64,000 nucleotides of DNA, taken from the NCBI GenBank assembly GCA_964412195.1, contig CAYPNP010000021.1, positions 16,741 through 80,740 of the forward strand, in the 5' to 3' direction. Origin of the DNA: CAYPNP01 sp964412195. Its GTDB lineage: Bacteria > Acidobacteriota > JAAYUB01. The notes below the pieces were generated by a model. It worked only from the letters and a program-made list of their open reading frames with translations. It was not told the DNA's origin and ran no database searches. Positions 50,955-58,985 of this stretch are shown piece after piece; positions within the stretch are counted from its first letter, which is position 1, and the number at the start of each line of letters is the position of its first letter. The position numbers were made by a program, and so were the translations under genes.

Positions 50955-51755
50955 ATGAAAAGAAGAACCGTTAGCCTGCTTGTTCTCACGTATTTGGCAA
51001 TTAGCCTTTGCTCAAACTACTTGCTTTCCCAAGATGGAGAATTTGATTTACTACATTTCAAAAACGTCACTTACAAAGGGATTCGAGTATACAAATCATG
51101 TAAAGAGGTTAGTCAAGATCATCCCTTACTCTATTTTTGGGGTCACTATACACCTACCTTTAGGCTTGAATACACAGATGACTTCTTAAAACAGATTGGA
51201 GTCGAAGCAATTCAAGGAACGATTGGTTCTGCAGAAACTTTAGTATTGGATACAACGGTCTTTAGTGAAGAATGGATTGCGCAAAACTCTGATACATCTG
51301 TCATAAAAGACGATTCGCACCTGATGTACACCTGCACCATGAAACTGAATCACATCTATAATCCATGTAATCGACTTTTCTTTCCTTATTGGCATTTTGT
51401 CGGGGATGGGGACGGCTATGAGAAAGAATATTACCCCCAACATTGGTATGTTGACCAGATCTTTTGGTGGACCGATGAATACATGCTTGATGGTGACCAA
51501 TCAGGAGAATATACTCAGTATAACACGATCCACCTTGACGACAGCTACGGTGGTAAGGGTTGCATGGATCATATTGTACCTAAGAACGCTGTCCAATATT
51601 ATGGAGAATACTATTTCCGAAAAATTTTTCCTCACGAGTCTTCCGATGTTCATCTGACTATGAAGAACGTTAAGCATTACGAAGGTAGTGAGAACGTAAT
51701 GTCGCTTGATGATCTGATCGGATATAGTTTGATCTATAAGATCAAACCATATTGA
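50955..51755 (+). CDS. AT-rich exported protein of unknown function
   Basis: This 266-residue protein has a signal peptide (TVSLLVLTYLAISLCSNYLL) and an aromatic-rich mature part (FFPYWHFVGDGDGYEKEYYP, HWYVDQIFWWTDEYM). Six Cys at most could form disulfides outside the cell. No family is recognised. Codon use is AT-rich, unlike its neighbours, pointing to recent acquisition. ATG 50955 is five bases after GGAGG; ATG 50943 and 50952 are alternatives. It is enclosed by the 15-base inverted repeats, with no transposase. Confidence 0.7.
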   Translation: MKRRTVSLLVLTYLAISLCSNYLLSQDGEFDLLHFKNVTYKGIRVYKSCKEVSQDHPLLYFWGHYTPTFRLEYTDDFLKQIGVEAIQGTIGSAETLVLDTTVFSEEWIAQNSDTSVIKDDSHLMYTCTMKLNHIYNPCNRLFFPYWHFVGDGDGYEKEYYPQHWYVDQIFWWTDEYMLDGDQSGEYTQYNTIHLDDSYGGKGCMDHIVPKNAVQYYGEYYFRKIFPHESSDVHLTMKNVKHYEGSENVMSLDDLIGYSLIYKIKPY

Positions 51756-51778
51756 CATATAAGAATTGGCTCTTTGTA

Positions 51779-51793
51779 CGCCACAGGCTGTTT
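51779..51793 (-). repeat. 15-base inverted repeat, right copy
   Basis: CGCCACAGGCTGTTT, exact inverse of 50907-50921. Confidence 0.7.
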
Positions 51794-51850
51794 CGAAGAG
51801 GACTATGAAATGACTCTGAATAGATGTGGAGGCTATTAACGATCCATATA

Positions 51851-54031
51851 ATGGATGCCGATATGATACGATTAGTAAGATGGTGCGCTTATTTCTCTTT
51901 ATTGTTCATTATTTATTCCCCAATAAAAGGGGAGAAATTGATTTGGAAACCCGTCAGCGTTGAGATCCATAATCCCCCTAATTCGGTCTGTTTCTATCGG
52001 GAAATCTATTATCTCTCAGTTCCTTCAGGTGTCCAGATTGCTCGCTTGGACGCCAATGCCCAACGCACCATTTTGAAGACCATATCAGTTTTCCCACACT
52101 ACGGACGGCTCTTCGTGTATGGACAGTACCTGCTTGTGCCTATGGCTGATCGGGTTGCGATTTTCAGTTTGGAAGATCCTGAAAACCCCCAGCTTGTGAA
52201 TCTTGCACAAGCTGAGACATCTTATGCAATGTGCTTGGACGGAAACAGGCTATATTTCCACGAACGAAAGGGAATTGGAATCTATTCACTGGCTTCTCTT
52301 CCCAACCTGATCCGAGTTGGTGACTGGACCGTACCGCTAACGGAACAACCGAATGAATTTAATAGCTTTACTGTTAGGGATGGTGTGCTATACGAATTAA
52401 TCCAGTCTTCCATTCTTTATATCGCAGATGTGAATGATAGTATCAATCCAACGTTAATCGACACGATCACTGCTCCAAGTGATGAATCCTGGGATTGTCG
52501 GATCGCAGCCTCCCCCAACTGGTTGTTTCTTTCTGGTGAGAGATTCTCGGCTGCCGGTCAAGACAATATTGTGAAAGCATTCCCTCTGCAGCCAAATGGA
52601 GGTCTTGGAGTTGCCATTGAATTTAACAGTAACCTGCCAATCGTGGAATTCTATCAAGCTGGATCCTGGATGCTCGGAATTGATGTGCTGACAAAGGACA
52701 TATATTTCTTCGACATGATGCCTCCAGATGGACCAGTGTTCACAACCTCTTGGCCATTGAAGGAGCTTGGGGGGGATGATTTATTCGGAGTCAACATCTC
52801 TTTCTGCCCCCCCTTCCTATTCCTTTCTTTTAACTTAGTCTGCACCAAAGTGTTACAGACTGCTTCTTTGCCGGAGCAAGCACTTCTGACGGCATATGAT
52901 GCCCAACCTGCTCAATACGCTTCTTCTGTTTGCTCCGACGGTGATATTGTGGCGGTGGAAGGTTACCGCACGGATAATTTCAACATTACCTGGCTCTTCC
53001 GTATATTCCCAGATGGCACCTTAATTCTCATGAGCACACTGCCCGGCATGGTGGCGGAGGGATTGAAGGATGGAGTCCTTTATGCCGGTGATACCACAAC
53101 AGGAGACCTTCATCAGGGAGGAAATCCTCTCCATCTTTTTGATGTCAGTGATCCAGCACATCCCCAATCCTTGGGGCTGGTACCAGGGATTTATGGCATG
53201 CGGATGAGGATTCAAGGGAATTACTGTATCGCCCTTGATAACGAGATCGGGAGCATTCTTCTTGATGTCACTAATCCCCGTCAACCCGTCGAGATCTGCC
53301 GTTGGAGACCGGATGATCACTTCACCCTTTGGGATGGCTGGGTGGAGAGGCACTACCTATATTTGACAGATATCGACTTCCATGAAAACGGTCAATGTAT
53401 TTGGGTTGTAGATTTCCGAAATCCGGTCCATCCTATATTGGTTCAACAATTTGACAATCGGTGGGGAATGGATTTTTATATTCCTCTTCACTGCAATGTA
53501 TATTCCTCTGAATTCTTGTTGGTCAACGAAATCTATGCCGTGGACGTAATAGACATCACAAAGCTGGACAATCCCCGACTTCTCTACAGCATCCATGCTC
53601 CACTAACCAATTCTCCCACCTACGGTGTGGAGCAGATCACCATTTCCGGGCATCATCTATTTGGGGCATGGCGTGGATCTGGGATCTGCGTTCATGATCT
53701 TGAGCTGCCCTGGGAAGATCTTGCTCCGGATTCGGAGACACCTTTGGTGGGGCAATTCTTGACCACCCAATCGATGATTGATATCTGGGCAGATGACTCT
53801 CGAATATGCGTGGTGACACAGCCGCATGTGGTTTCTATTCAATACCGGATATTACCGGATGGCGACGTGAACGAGGATGGATTCGTGGATTCTTTGGATT
53901 TAATCTTATTGAAGCTGTGGTTGGTCGAAGAAGATGCAATGGATCCTGATCCAGCAGTTGCCGATCTTGACCGCGACGGCCGCATCGGTATTCTCGATGC
54001 TCTGAACTTGGCGATGATCTTGGTTTCGTAA
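51851..54031 (+). CDS. Large exported protein with LVIVD-like repeats and dockerin-like tail
   Basis: About 726 residues. A hydrophobic signal (LVRWCAYFSLLFIIYS) leads into a beta-propeller-like region with repeated strands of the LVIVD kind (VAIFSLEDPENPQLV, IADVNDSINPTLIDTI, LHLFDVSDPAHPQSLG, VDVIDITKLDNPRLL). The last 55 residues hold two EF-hand-like dockerin type I segments (GDVNEDGFVDSLDLI and DLDRDGRIGILDALNLAMI). Dockerins bind cohesins on scaffolds or surfaces; no cohesin is seen here. The start is uncertain: ATG 51824, 51851 and 51863 are in frame and GGAGG at 51828-51832 fits none well. AT-rich, probably acquired with the preceding gene. Confidence 0.8.
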   Translation: MDADMIRLVRWCAYFSLLFIIYSPIKGEKLIWKPVSVEIHNPPNSVCFYREIYYLSVPSGVQIARLDANAQRTILKTISVFPHYGRLFVYGQYLLVPMADRVAIFSLEDPENPQLVNLAQAETSYAMCLDGNRLYFHERKGIGIYSLASLPNLIRVGDWTVPLTEQPNEFNSFTVRDGVLYELIQSSILYIADVNDSINPTLIDTITAPSDESWDCRIAASPNWLFLSGERFSAAGQDNIVKAFPLQPNGGLGVAIEFNSNLPIVEFYQAGSWMLGIDVLTKDIYFFDMMPPDGPVFTTSWPLKELGGDDLFGVNISFCPPFLFLSFNLVCTKVLQTASLPEQALLTAYDAQPAQYASSVCSDGDIVAVEGYRTDNFNITWLFRIFPDGTLILMSTLPGMVAEGLKDGVLYAGDTTTGDLHQGGNPLHLFDVSDPAHPQSLGLVPGIYGMRMRIQGNYCIALDNEIGSILLDVTNPRQPVEICRWRPDDHFTLWDGWVERHYLYLTDIDFHENGQCIWVVDFRNPVHPILVQQFDNRWGMDFYIPLHCNVYSSEFLLVNEIYAVDVIDITKLDNPRLLYSIHAPLTNSPTYGVEQITISGHHLFGAWRGSGICVHDLELPWEDLAPDSETPLVGQFLTTQSMIDIWADDSRICVVTQPHVVSIQYRILPDGDVNEDGFVDSLDLILLKLWLVEEDAMDPDPAVADLDRDGRIGILDALNLAMILVS

Positions 54032-54162
54032 CCTGGGGTTGTCTCTAATTTCGCAAGATAAACTGAAGTGCAGATTGTTTGCGTCCTCGATCAAGACGAT
54101 TATTTGGTGTGAGGAAATCTTCAAAAGCGGCAGGCATTGATTAGCTGGTGATCTCTTAGCAA

Positions 54163-54206
54163 TCCTCAATTCGCAATCCGCAATCCGCAATCCGAAATCC
54201 GCAATT
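54163..54206. repeat. AATCCGCAATCCG-type repeat
   Basis: About six units of CAATTCGC/CAATCCGC/AAATCCGC (54167-54206) mark the return from the AT-rich island to normal intergenic DNA. The rest of 54032-54257 shows no gene. Confidence 0.8.
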
Positions 54207-54210
54207 GGGA

Positions 54211-54240
54211 TTGACAGCCCGAAAAAGCCCGCTCCATAAT
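54211..54240 (+). promoter_or_regulatory. Sigma-70-type promoter
   Basis: TTGACA (54211-54216), an 18-base spacer and CATAAT (54235-54240), 18 bases before the start codon, giving a very short leader. Confidence 0.55.
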
Positions 54241-54257
54241 AGCCTCAGGGTGTCTTC

Positions 54258-55943
54258 ATGAACAATGCATTCGTCCTGGAATTCGACGGCAAGACCTTGC
54301 CATTCCAACTGGGGCCGGGCGTTCCGGAGGTCCGGATCGGCCGCAGCGTCACCAACGGCGTCCATCTGGCCGACGACCGCGGCGTCTCCAAGTGCCACGC
54401 GCGCATCTTCCTGGACCGCGGCGCCACGGCCATCGAGGACATGGGCAGCCGCAACGGGACCTTCGTCAACGAGGCGCAGGTCCCGGCGGCCCAGCCGCTC
54501 CGCGCCGGCGACGTCATCCGGATCGGCAACACCAACATCGTCTTCCGCCCCGCTCCTGCTCCGACACCAGCTCCCGCGCCCGAGCGGGAGAGCCGGGTGC
54601 TCAGTTCCACCGCCGGCATGACCTGCATCATCCCGGTGAAGGAGTTCGAGGCCCAGTGGGCCGCCGTCGACACCGCCGCGGAGCAGCAGGACGCCTTGGT
54701 CTCCGAGATCCAGCGGCTGAACATCCTCCAGCAGATTGCCTCCTCGCTGCTGGACCACAACGACCTGGAGCGGCTGTTCTACGACTGCCTCGACCTGATC
54801 GTGTCGGTGGTGCCGGCCCGGCGCTCCTGCCTGATGATGCTGGAGAACGGCGCCCTGGCGGTCAAGGCCTTCCGGATCCCCGACGCCGCGCCGAACACGC
54901 CCTCCGCCGACATCCTCCGCTTCAGCAACACCGTCCGACGCCTGGTCATCGAGGAAAAGTCGGCCGTGCTGACCGCCAACGTCGAGGGCGACCCCCAGCT
55001 CGAGGGCGCCCACAGCATCATCGTCCAGGGCATCAAGTCGGTGATGTGCGTGCCGCTGTGGAACGGCGACAAGATCTACGGCCTGATCTACCTGGACAGC
55101 CCCTTCAGCGAGAAGGCCTTCAACAAGAACAACCTCCAGCTCCTGACGGCGGTGGCCAACCTGGTCACCATGAAGATCGAGAACTTCCTCTACATCCACG
55201 AGCTGCTGAAGAAGAAGGCCATGGAGAAGGAGCTGGAGTTCGCCGCCGACGTCCAGAAGTTCCTGCTGCAGCCGACCCTGCCCGAGATCCCGCACCTCGA
55301 GACGGCGGTCTTCTACAACTCCTGCAAGCAGCTGGGGGGCGACTATTACCACTGCCTGCCGCTGGGCGGCGACCGGCACCTGTTCCTGATCGCCGACGTG
55401 ATGGGCAAGGGCACCGGGGCGGCCCTGCTCACGGCGTCGCTCCACGCCTACCTCAGCACCTACTGCGAACGCCCCATCGCCCTGGCCGATCTCATCGGCT
55501 GCCTCAACCGCAGCATCGCCACCCAGTGCGACGGGCAGATCTTCGTCACCCTGTTCGCCCTGATCGTCCGGCTGCCGGACTTCGAGGTGGAGTACTGCAA
55601 CGCCGGCCATAACGAGGTGATCCTCGTGCGGGGCGACGGCGCCGTGGAGCAGCTCCAGGAGGGGGGGACGCTGCTCGGCGCCATGCCCGACTACCCCTAC
55701 GCCAGCCGGAGCGTGATCCTGCGTCCCGGCGATCTGCTGGCCCTCTACACCGACGGCGTGACCGAGATGGAGGACCCGGCCGGCAACATGTTCGGCAAGG
55801 AGCGGCTCATCGACCTGCTGGTGAGCCACCGGGGCCTGGCCTGCCAGGATCTTTCGTGGCGTCTGTTGGGCGAATTGGACGCGTTCCGCTCCGGCGCGGA
55901 GCCCCACGACGACGTCACGGGGATCCTGATCCGGTGCCGCTGA
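54258..55943 (+). CDS. FHA-GAF-SpoIIE/PP2C phosphatase
   Basis: This 561-residue protein has three modules. Residues 1-100 are an FHA domain (RIGRSVTNGVHL, SKCHARI, NGTFVNE). Residues 165-310 are a GAF sensor domain (ILQQIASSLLDHNDLERLFYD at its start, MCVPLWNGDKIYGLIYLDS). Residues 330-560 are a PP2C-type serine phosphatase of the SpoIIE/RsbU kind with the metal-binding aspartates in GGDYYHCLPLG and DVMGKGTGAALL, and PHDDVTGILIRC at the end. It likely controls an anti-sigma-factor antagonist or other phosphoprotein. No partner-switch genes are adjacent. Confidence 0.9.
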   Translation: MNNAFVLEFDGKTLPFQLGPGVPEVRIGRSVTNGVHLADDRGVSKCHARIFLDRGATAIEDMGSRNGTFVNEAQVPAAQPLRAGDVIRIGNTNIVFRPAPAPTPAPAPERESRVLSSTAGMTCIIPVKEFEAQWAAVDTAAEQQDALVSEIQRLNILQQIASSLLDHNDLERLFYDCLDLIVSVVPARRSCLMMLENGALAVKAFRIPDAAPNTPSADILRFSNTVRRLVIEEKSAVLTANVEGDPQLEGAHSIIVQGIKSVMCVPLWNGDKIYGLIYLDSPFSEKAFNKNNLQLLTAVANLVTMKIENFLYIHELLKKKAMEKELEFAADVQKFLLQPTLPEIPHLETAVFYNSCKQLGGDYYHCLPLGGDRHLFLIADVMGKGTGAALLTASLHAYLSTYCERPIALADLIGCLNRSIATQCDGQIFVTLFALIVRLPDFEVEYCNAGHNEVILVRGDGAVEQLQEGGTLLGAMPDYPYASRSVILRPGDLLALYTDGVTEMEDPAGNMFGKERLIDLLVSHRGLACQDLSWRLLGELDAFRSGAEPHDDVTGILIRCR

Positions 55944-55962
55944 GGGGCGGGTAAAAATCCTG

Positions 55963-55991
55963 TTGACATTTGGTTTTGATTGGCAAAGAAT
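55963..55991 (+). promoter_or_regulatory. Promoter of the hyperacidic protein gene
   Basis: A perfect TTGACA (55963-55968), a 17-base spacer and AAGAAT (55986-55991), 31 bases before ATG 56022. Confidence 0.45.
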
Positions 55992-56021
55992 TGGTTTGAA
56001 ATCATTGAGAGAGGGTGCGCC

Positions 56022-56447
56022 ATGGTGCTAACTGATGATATGATTGAACTTGCGCGTGCACTCAGCCCCAACGCAGTCATGGCGAAAGGCGGGTCCCGGG
56101 ACGACGACGACCTGCCTGAGGATCTGCCCGACGACCTGGACAACCTCGATGAGTTGAACGACGAGGACCTTGAGGACTGGGACGAAGAAGAAGAGGAGGA
56201 ATGGGAAGGCGACGGGGAAGACGAGGAGGAGTGGGAGGACGAGGAAGACGAGGACGAGGACGAGGACGAAGACGAAGACGAGGATGAGGAGTGGGACGAC
56301 GAGCTCGACGAAGAGTGGGACGAAGAGGAGTGGGAGGACGAGGAGCTCGACGAGGACGAGGAGATCGATGAGGGGTGGGCGCCCGAGGAAGGCGACGACT
56401 ACATCGACTACGAGTCCGATGACTACGACTACGAAGACTGGAACTAA
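56022..56447 (+). CDS. Hyperacidic low-complexity protein
   Basis: The 141-residue protein has a short ordinary N-terminus (MVLTDDMIELARALSPNAVM). From residue 28 it is made almost only of Asp and Glu, with regular Trp, Tyr and Leu (EEWEDEE, DEEWDDELDEEWDEEEW). The predicted pI is extremely low. Such proteins can mimic nucleic acid, bind cations or form ribosome- or chaperone-associated tails. I recognise no family. It has its own promoter and a GAGGG RBS. The nucleotide sequence is itself a GAGGAC repeat, so slippage may change its length. Confidence 0.7.
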   Translation: MVLTDDMIELARALSPNAVMAKGGSRDDDDLPEDLPDDLDNLDELNDEDLEDWDEEEEEEWEGDGEDEEEWEDEEDEDEDEDEDEDEDEEWDDELDEEWDEEEWEDEELDEDEEIDEGWAPEEGDDYIDYESDDYDYEDWN

Positions 56448-56469
56448 CCGCCTGAGACCAGCCTGCAGA

Positions 56470-56650
56470 TAATCAACCACGGATGAACACGGATCAACAC
56501 GGATCAATCCATACCCTATAAGATCGATAAATCACATTACCGTTCGGCTTGGACGATCTTCCCGCAGCGTGACCGTGTGCCCGGTGGATGATTGGACTCA
56601 GTATCCTTGGCAGATACTCCGATCCAGCCTGAACCAATCCATGTCCATCC
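56470..56650. repeat. Palindromic ACACGGATGAAC repeat between convergent genes
   Basis: CCACGGATGAACACGGATCA units (56478-56510) are mirrored by CCATGTCCATCCGTGTTCATCCGTGG (56639-56664). The position between convergent genes suits a two-way terminator, but the arms are about 130 bases apart. The right arm enters the 3' end of the cysteine desulfurase gene. Confidence 0.75.
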
Positions 56651-56654
56651 GTGT

Positions 56655-57869
56655 TCATCCGTGGCTGATATGGTTGTCGCTGACTGATCCGCGGGCGAAG
56701 TTCATCGAGGCGTGGATCTGGGTCACCACCTCGGCCACCAGGGCCGCGGCGCGGGGGACTTCCTCCGGCCGGTTGTCGCGGGAGAAGCTGAAGCGCACGG
56801 CGCTGTGCAACAGCGGCGGCGGGAGCCCGATGGCGCGGAGCACGGGGGAGGACTCCAGCGCGCCGGAGGCGCAGGCGGATCCGGCGGAGGCGGCCAGCCC
56901 CCGCAGGTCGAGGGAGATCACCACCGCTTCTTTTTCCGTGCCGGGGAAGCTGATGTTGCTGACGTTGGGCGTCCGCCGGGCGCCGCGTCCATGGAAGACG
57001 GCCTCCGGGAGGCGGCGCGCGACCTCCGCCTCGAAGGCGTCCCGCATCGAATGCATCCGGCCGGCTTGTTCCTCCAGGCCATCGGCGGCGAGGGAACAGG
57101 CGGCGCCGAAGCCGACGATGCCCGGCACGTTCTCGGTGCCGGCCCGGCGGCCGTTTTCCTGATGGCCGCCGTGCAGCCGGGGCGCCAGGATCACCCCCGG
57201 ACGCACCCAGAGCGCCCCCACCCCCTTGGGCCCGTGGATCTTGTGGGCGGAGAAGGTGAGCAGGTCCACGCCCAGCGCGCCGACATCCACCGGGATCTTG
57301 CCGGCGCTCTGGACGGCGTCCGTGTGAAAGACGGCCTGTCCGCCGAATCCTCCCGTCTCGCGGGCGGCCCGCACGATCGCGGAGAGCGCGGCGAGATCCT
57401 GGATCGTGCCGATCTCGTTGTTGGCGTGCTGAATGGTCACGAGGACCGTTTCGGGCCGGAGCGCGGCCGCCAGGTCGGCGGGCGCCACCCGGCCGTCGGC
57501 ATCCACCGGCAGGCGGGTGACCGCCCAACCCTCGGCCTCGAGGGCGTCTACGGTGAGCCGCACGGCAGCATGCTCCACAGGGGATGCGACGATATGGCGG
57601 CCGAGATGCTTCCGGGCAAGGGTGGCACCATAGACGGCCAGGTTATCGCTTTCGGTGCCGCTGCCGGTGAAAACGATTTCAGCCGGACGGCCCCCGATCA
57701 GGCGGGCGCACTCGCGGCGGGCTTCTTCCAGGGCAACCCGGACGCGCTGCCCCGGCGTGTGGATCGAAGACGGGTTGGCGTAATGCTCGGTGAGGAAGGG
57801 GAGCATCCGCTCGACCACCCGGGGATCAACCCGCGTGGTGGCGTTGTTGTCAAGGTAGATCGCGTTCAT
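56655..57869 (-). CDS. Cysteine desulfurase (NifS/IscS family)
   Basis: The 404-residue PLP enzyme has the N-terminal YLDNNATTRVDPRV motif, the PLP lysine in TFSAHKIHGPKGVG, and the catalytic Cys in SAGSACASGALES. The Cys loop and the length agree with group I (NifS/IscS). It supplies sulfur for iron-sulfur clusters, which are in high demand for the hydrogenase, Hdr and Ehr proteins in this region. No IscU or IscR is adjacent. Residues 395-404 (SVSDNHISHG) come from sequence next to the intergenic palindrome. ATG 57869 is the family start. Confidence 0.92.
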   Translation of the reverse strand: MNAIYLDNNATTRVDPRVVERMLPFLTEHYANPSSIHTPGQRVRVALEEARRECARLIGGRPAEIVFTGSGTESDNLAVYGATLARKHLGRHIVASPVEHAAVRLTVDALEAEGWAVTRLPVDADGRVAPADLAAALRPETVLVTIQHANNEIGTIQDLAALSAIVRAARETGGFGGQAVFHTDAVQSAGKIPVDVGALGVDLLTFSAHKIHGPKGVGALWVRPGVILAPRLHGGHQENGRRAGTENVPGIVGFGAACSLAADGLEEQAGRMHSMRDAFEAEVARRLPEAVFHGRGARRTPNVSNISFPGTEKEAVVISLDLRGLAASAGSACASGALESSPVLRAIGLPPPLLHSAVRFSFSRDNRPEEVPRAAALVAEVVTQIHASMNFARGSVSDNHISHG

Positions 57870-58224
57870 GAATTTCTCTCAGCTTTCCTGAACTGTCGTG
57901 CTCGTAATCGTGCTCGTGCTCGTGCTCGTAATCGGCGGTGTCTCTTCGCGCACTCCCGCGCCGGCCGCTGACGTTCCCGGTACTGGCGCTCCACCAACCT
58001 CCTCGTGCTCGGATTTGACGATCGGCCGGTGACGGATGACCGGTGACTGGGCATTGATGCCGCCGGCACGTGCGGCCTGACCCGCCTGCGCCTGCCATGG
58101 TAATCGGTGGGGGGGAATGCTGCAACCCCGATCTGAAACTCAAGGCGTATCTGTGGCTGAATCTTTGGGAAGGACCGGGCCCCCGCCCGCATCCAGCGGG
58201 TGGGGCGGGGATCCGGCCGGAGAG
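57870..58224. repeat. Repeat-bearing gap
   Basis: CGTGCTCGTAATCG units (57897-57936) and GGCCGGTGACGGATGACCGG (58023-58045). The middle part is plain GC-rich DNA; no gene is supported. The gap separates two genes on the minus strand and holds the likely promoter of the cysteine desulfurase gene. Confidence 0.7.
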
Positions 58225-58779
58225 TCATTTCCGCTCGATCTGGACGTCCACCTTGGTGCCCCGGGACGTGACGTCGAAGACCGGCGAGAACCTGCTCAGG
58301 GCCTTGAGACGTTCCACATTTTCAGCATCGGTCTTGACCTTGAATTTCACCCGGATGTTCTCGTACCCGCGCCGGACCTCGTCGCTGAGCCCCAGGAAGC
58401 CCCGCAAGTCCAGGTCTCCTTCCAATTCCGACTCCAGCTCCTCGATCTTGATCCCCCGCAGCGCGGCATGGTAGACCATCGTGGTGGTCAGGCATCCGGC
58501 CAGCGCATTGAGCAGGTGCTCCACCGGATTGGGCCCAATGTCCTTGCCGATGAGGACCGGCGGCTCGTCGCACGACAGCTCGAATTTCTTCTCGTGATGG
58601 ATGGTCTGCTTCGCCCCGAAGAAATCCCTCACCTCCGTCTGGTTGAGCCCGCCGTCCACCCAGCGGTTATGGATCTTGAACTTGAACTTGGCGATGTCGG
58701 GTTCGCCCTTGATCGCCTCGATGGTCTTCGTAAACGTGTCTATGTTGACCCCGTTCAGGCCGTTCGCCTTTGTGGCCAT
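58225..58779 (-). CDS. OsmC-family protein
   Basis: The 184-residue protein has the OsmC/Ohr fold pattern: a reactive Cys in NALAGCLTTTMVYHA and a second in FELSCDEPP, with VEHLLNALAG between. The family includes peroxide reductases and proteins of unknown role; the extended N-terminus (about 40 residues) and the second Cys position are those of the YhfA/OsmC-like branch, not Ohr. ATG 58779 is six bases after GGAGG and preferred over ATG 58785. It is monocistronic. Confidence 0.87.
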   Translation of the reverse strand: MATKANGLNGVNIDTFTKTIEAIKGEPDIAKFKFKIHNRWVDGGLNQTEVRDFFGAKQTIHHEKKFELSCDEPPVLIGKDIGPNPVEHLLNALAGCLTTTMVYHAALRGIKIEELESELEGDLDLRGFLGLSDEVRRGYENIRVKFKVKTDAENVERLKALSRFSPVFDVTSRGTKVDVQIERK

Positions 58780-58884
58780 GGTCATCCTCCTGATTTGGCT
58801 TTTTCGAAACGTTCAACTGGCAGGTAAGGATGAAACCCGTCGGGATCGGATTCGCGTTCCACACATCCGCCGCATCCGCGCGTG

Positions 58885-58913
58885 TTGAAATCGGCCCGCG
58901 TCGGAATTACAAT
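58885..58913 (+). promoter_or_regulatory. Sigma-70-type promoter
   Basis: TTGAAA (58885-58890), a 17-base spacer and TACAAT (58908-58913), 72 bases before ATG 58986. Confidence 0.6.
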
Positions 58914-58985
58914 CGGCGTCAACGATCCCGCCTGCATCGAGGGCAGTCTCTCCATTCGGGAGAGCGGGCGAAGGAGGGAGTATCC

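Noticed and set aside
51240..51758. Minus-strand open frames in the AT-rich island
   Set aside because: They are antisense to the exported protein with signal peptide and lack RBS; AT-rich DNA gave them by chance.
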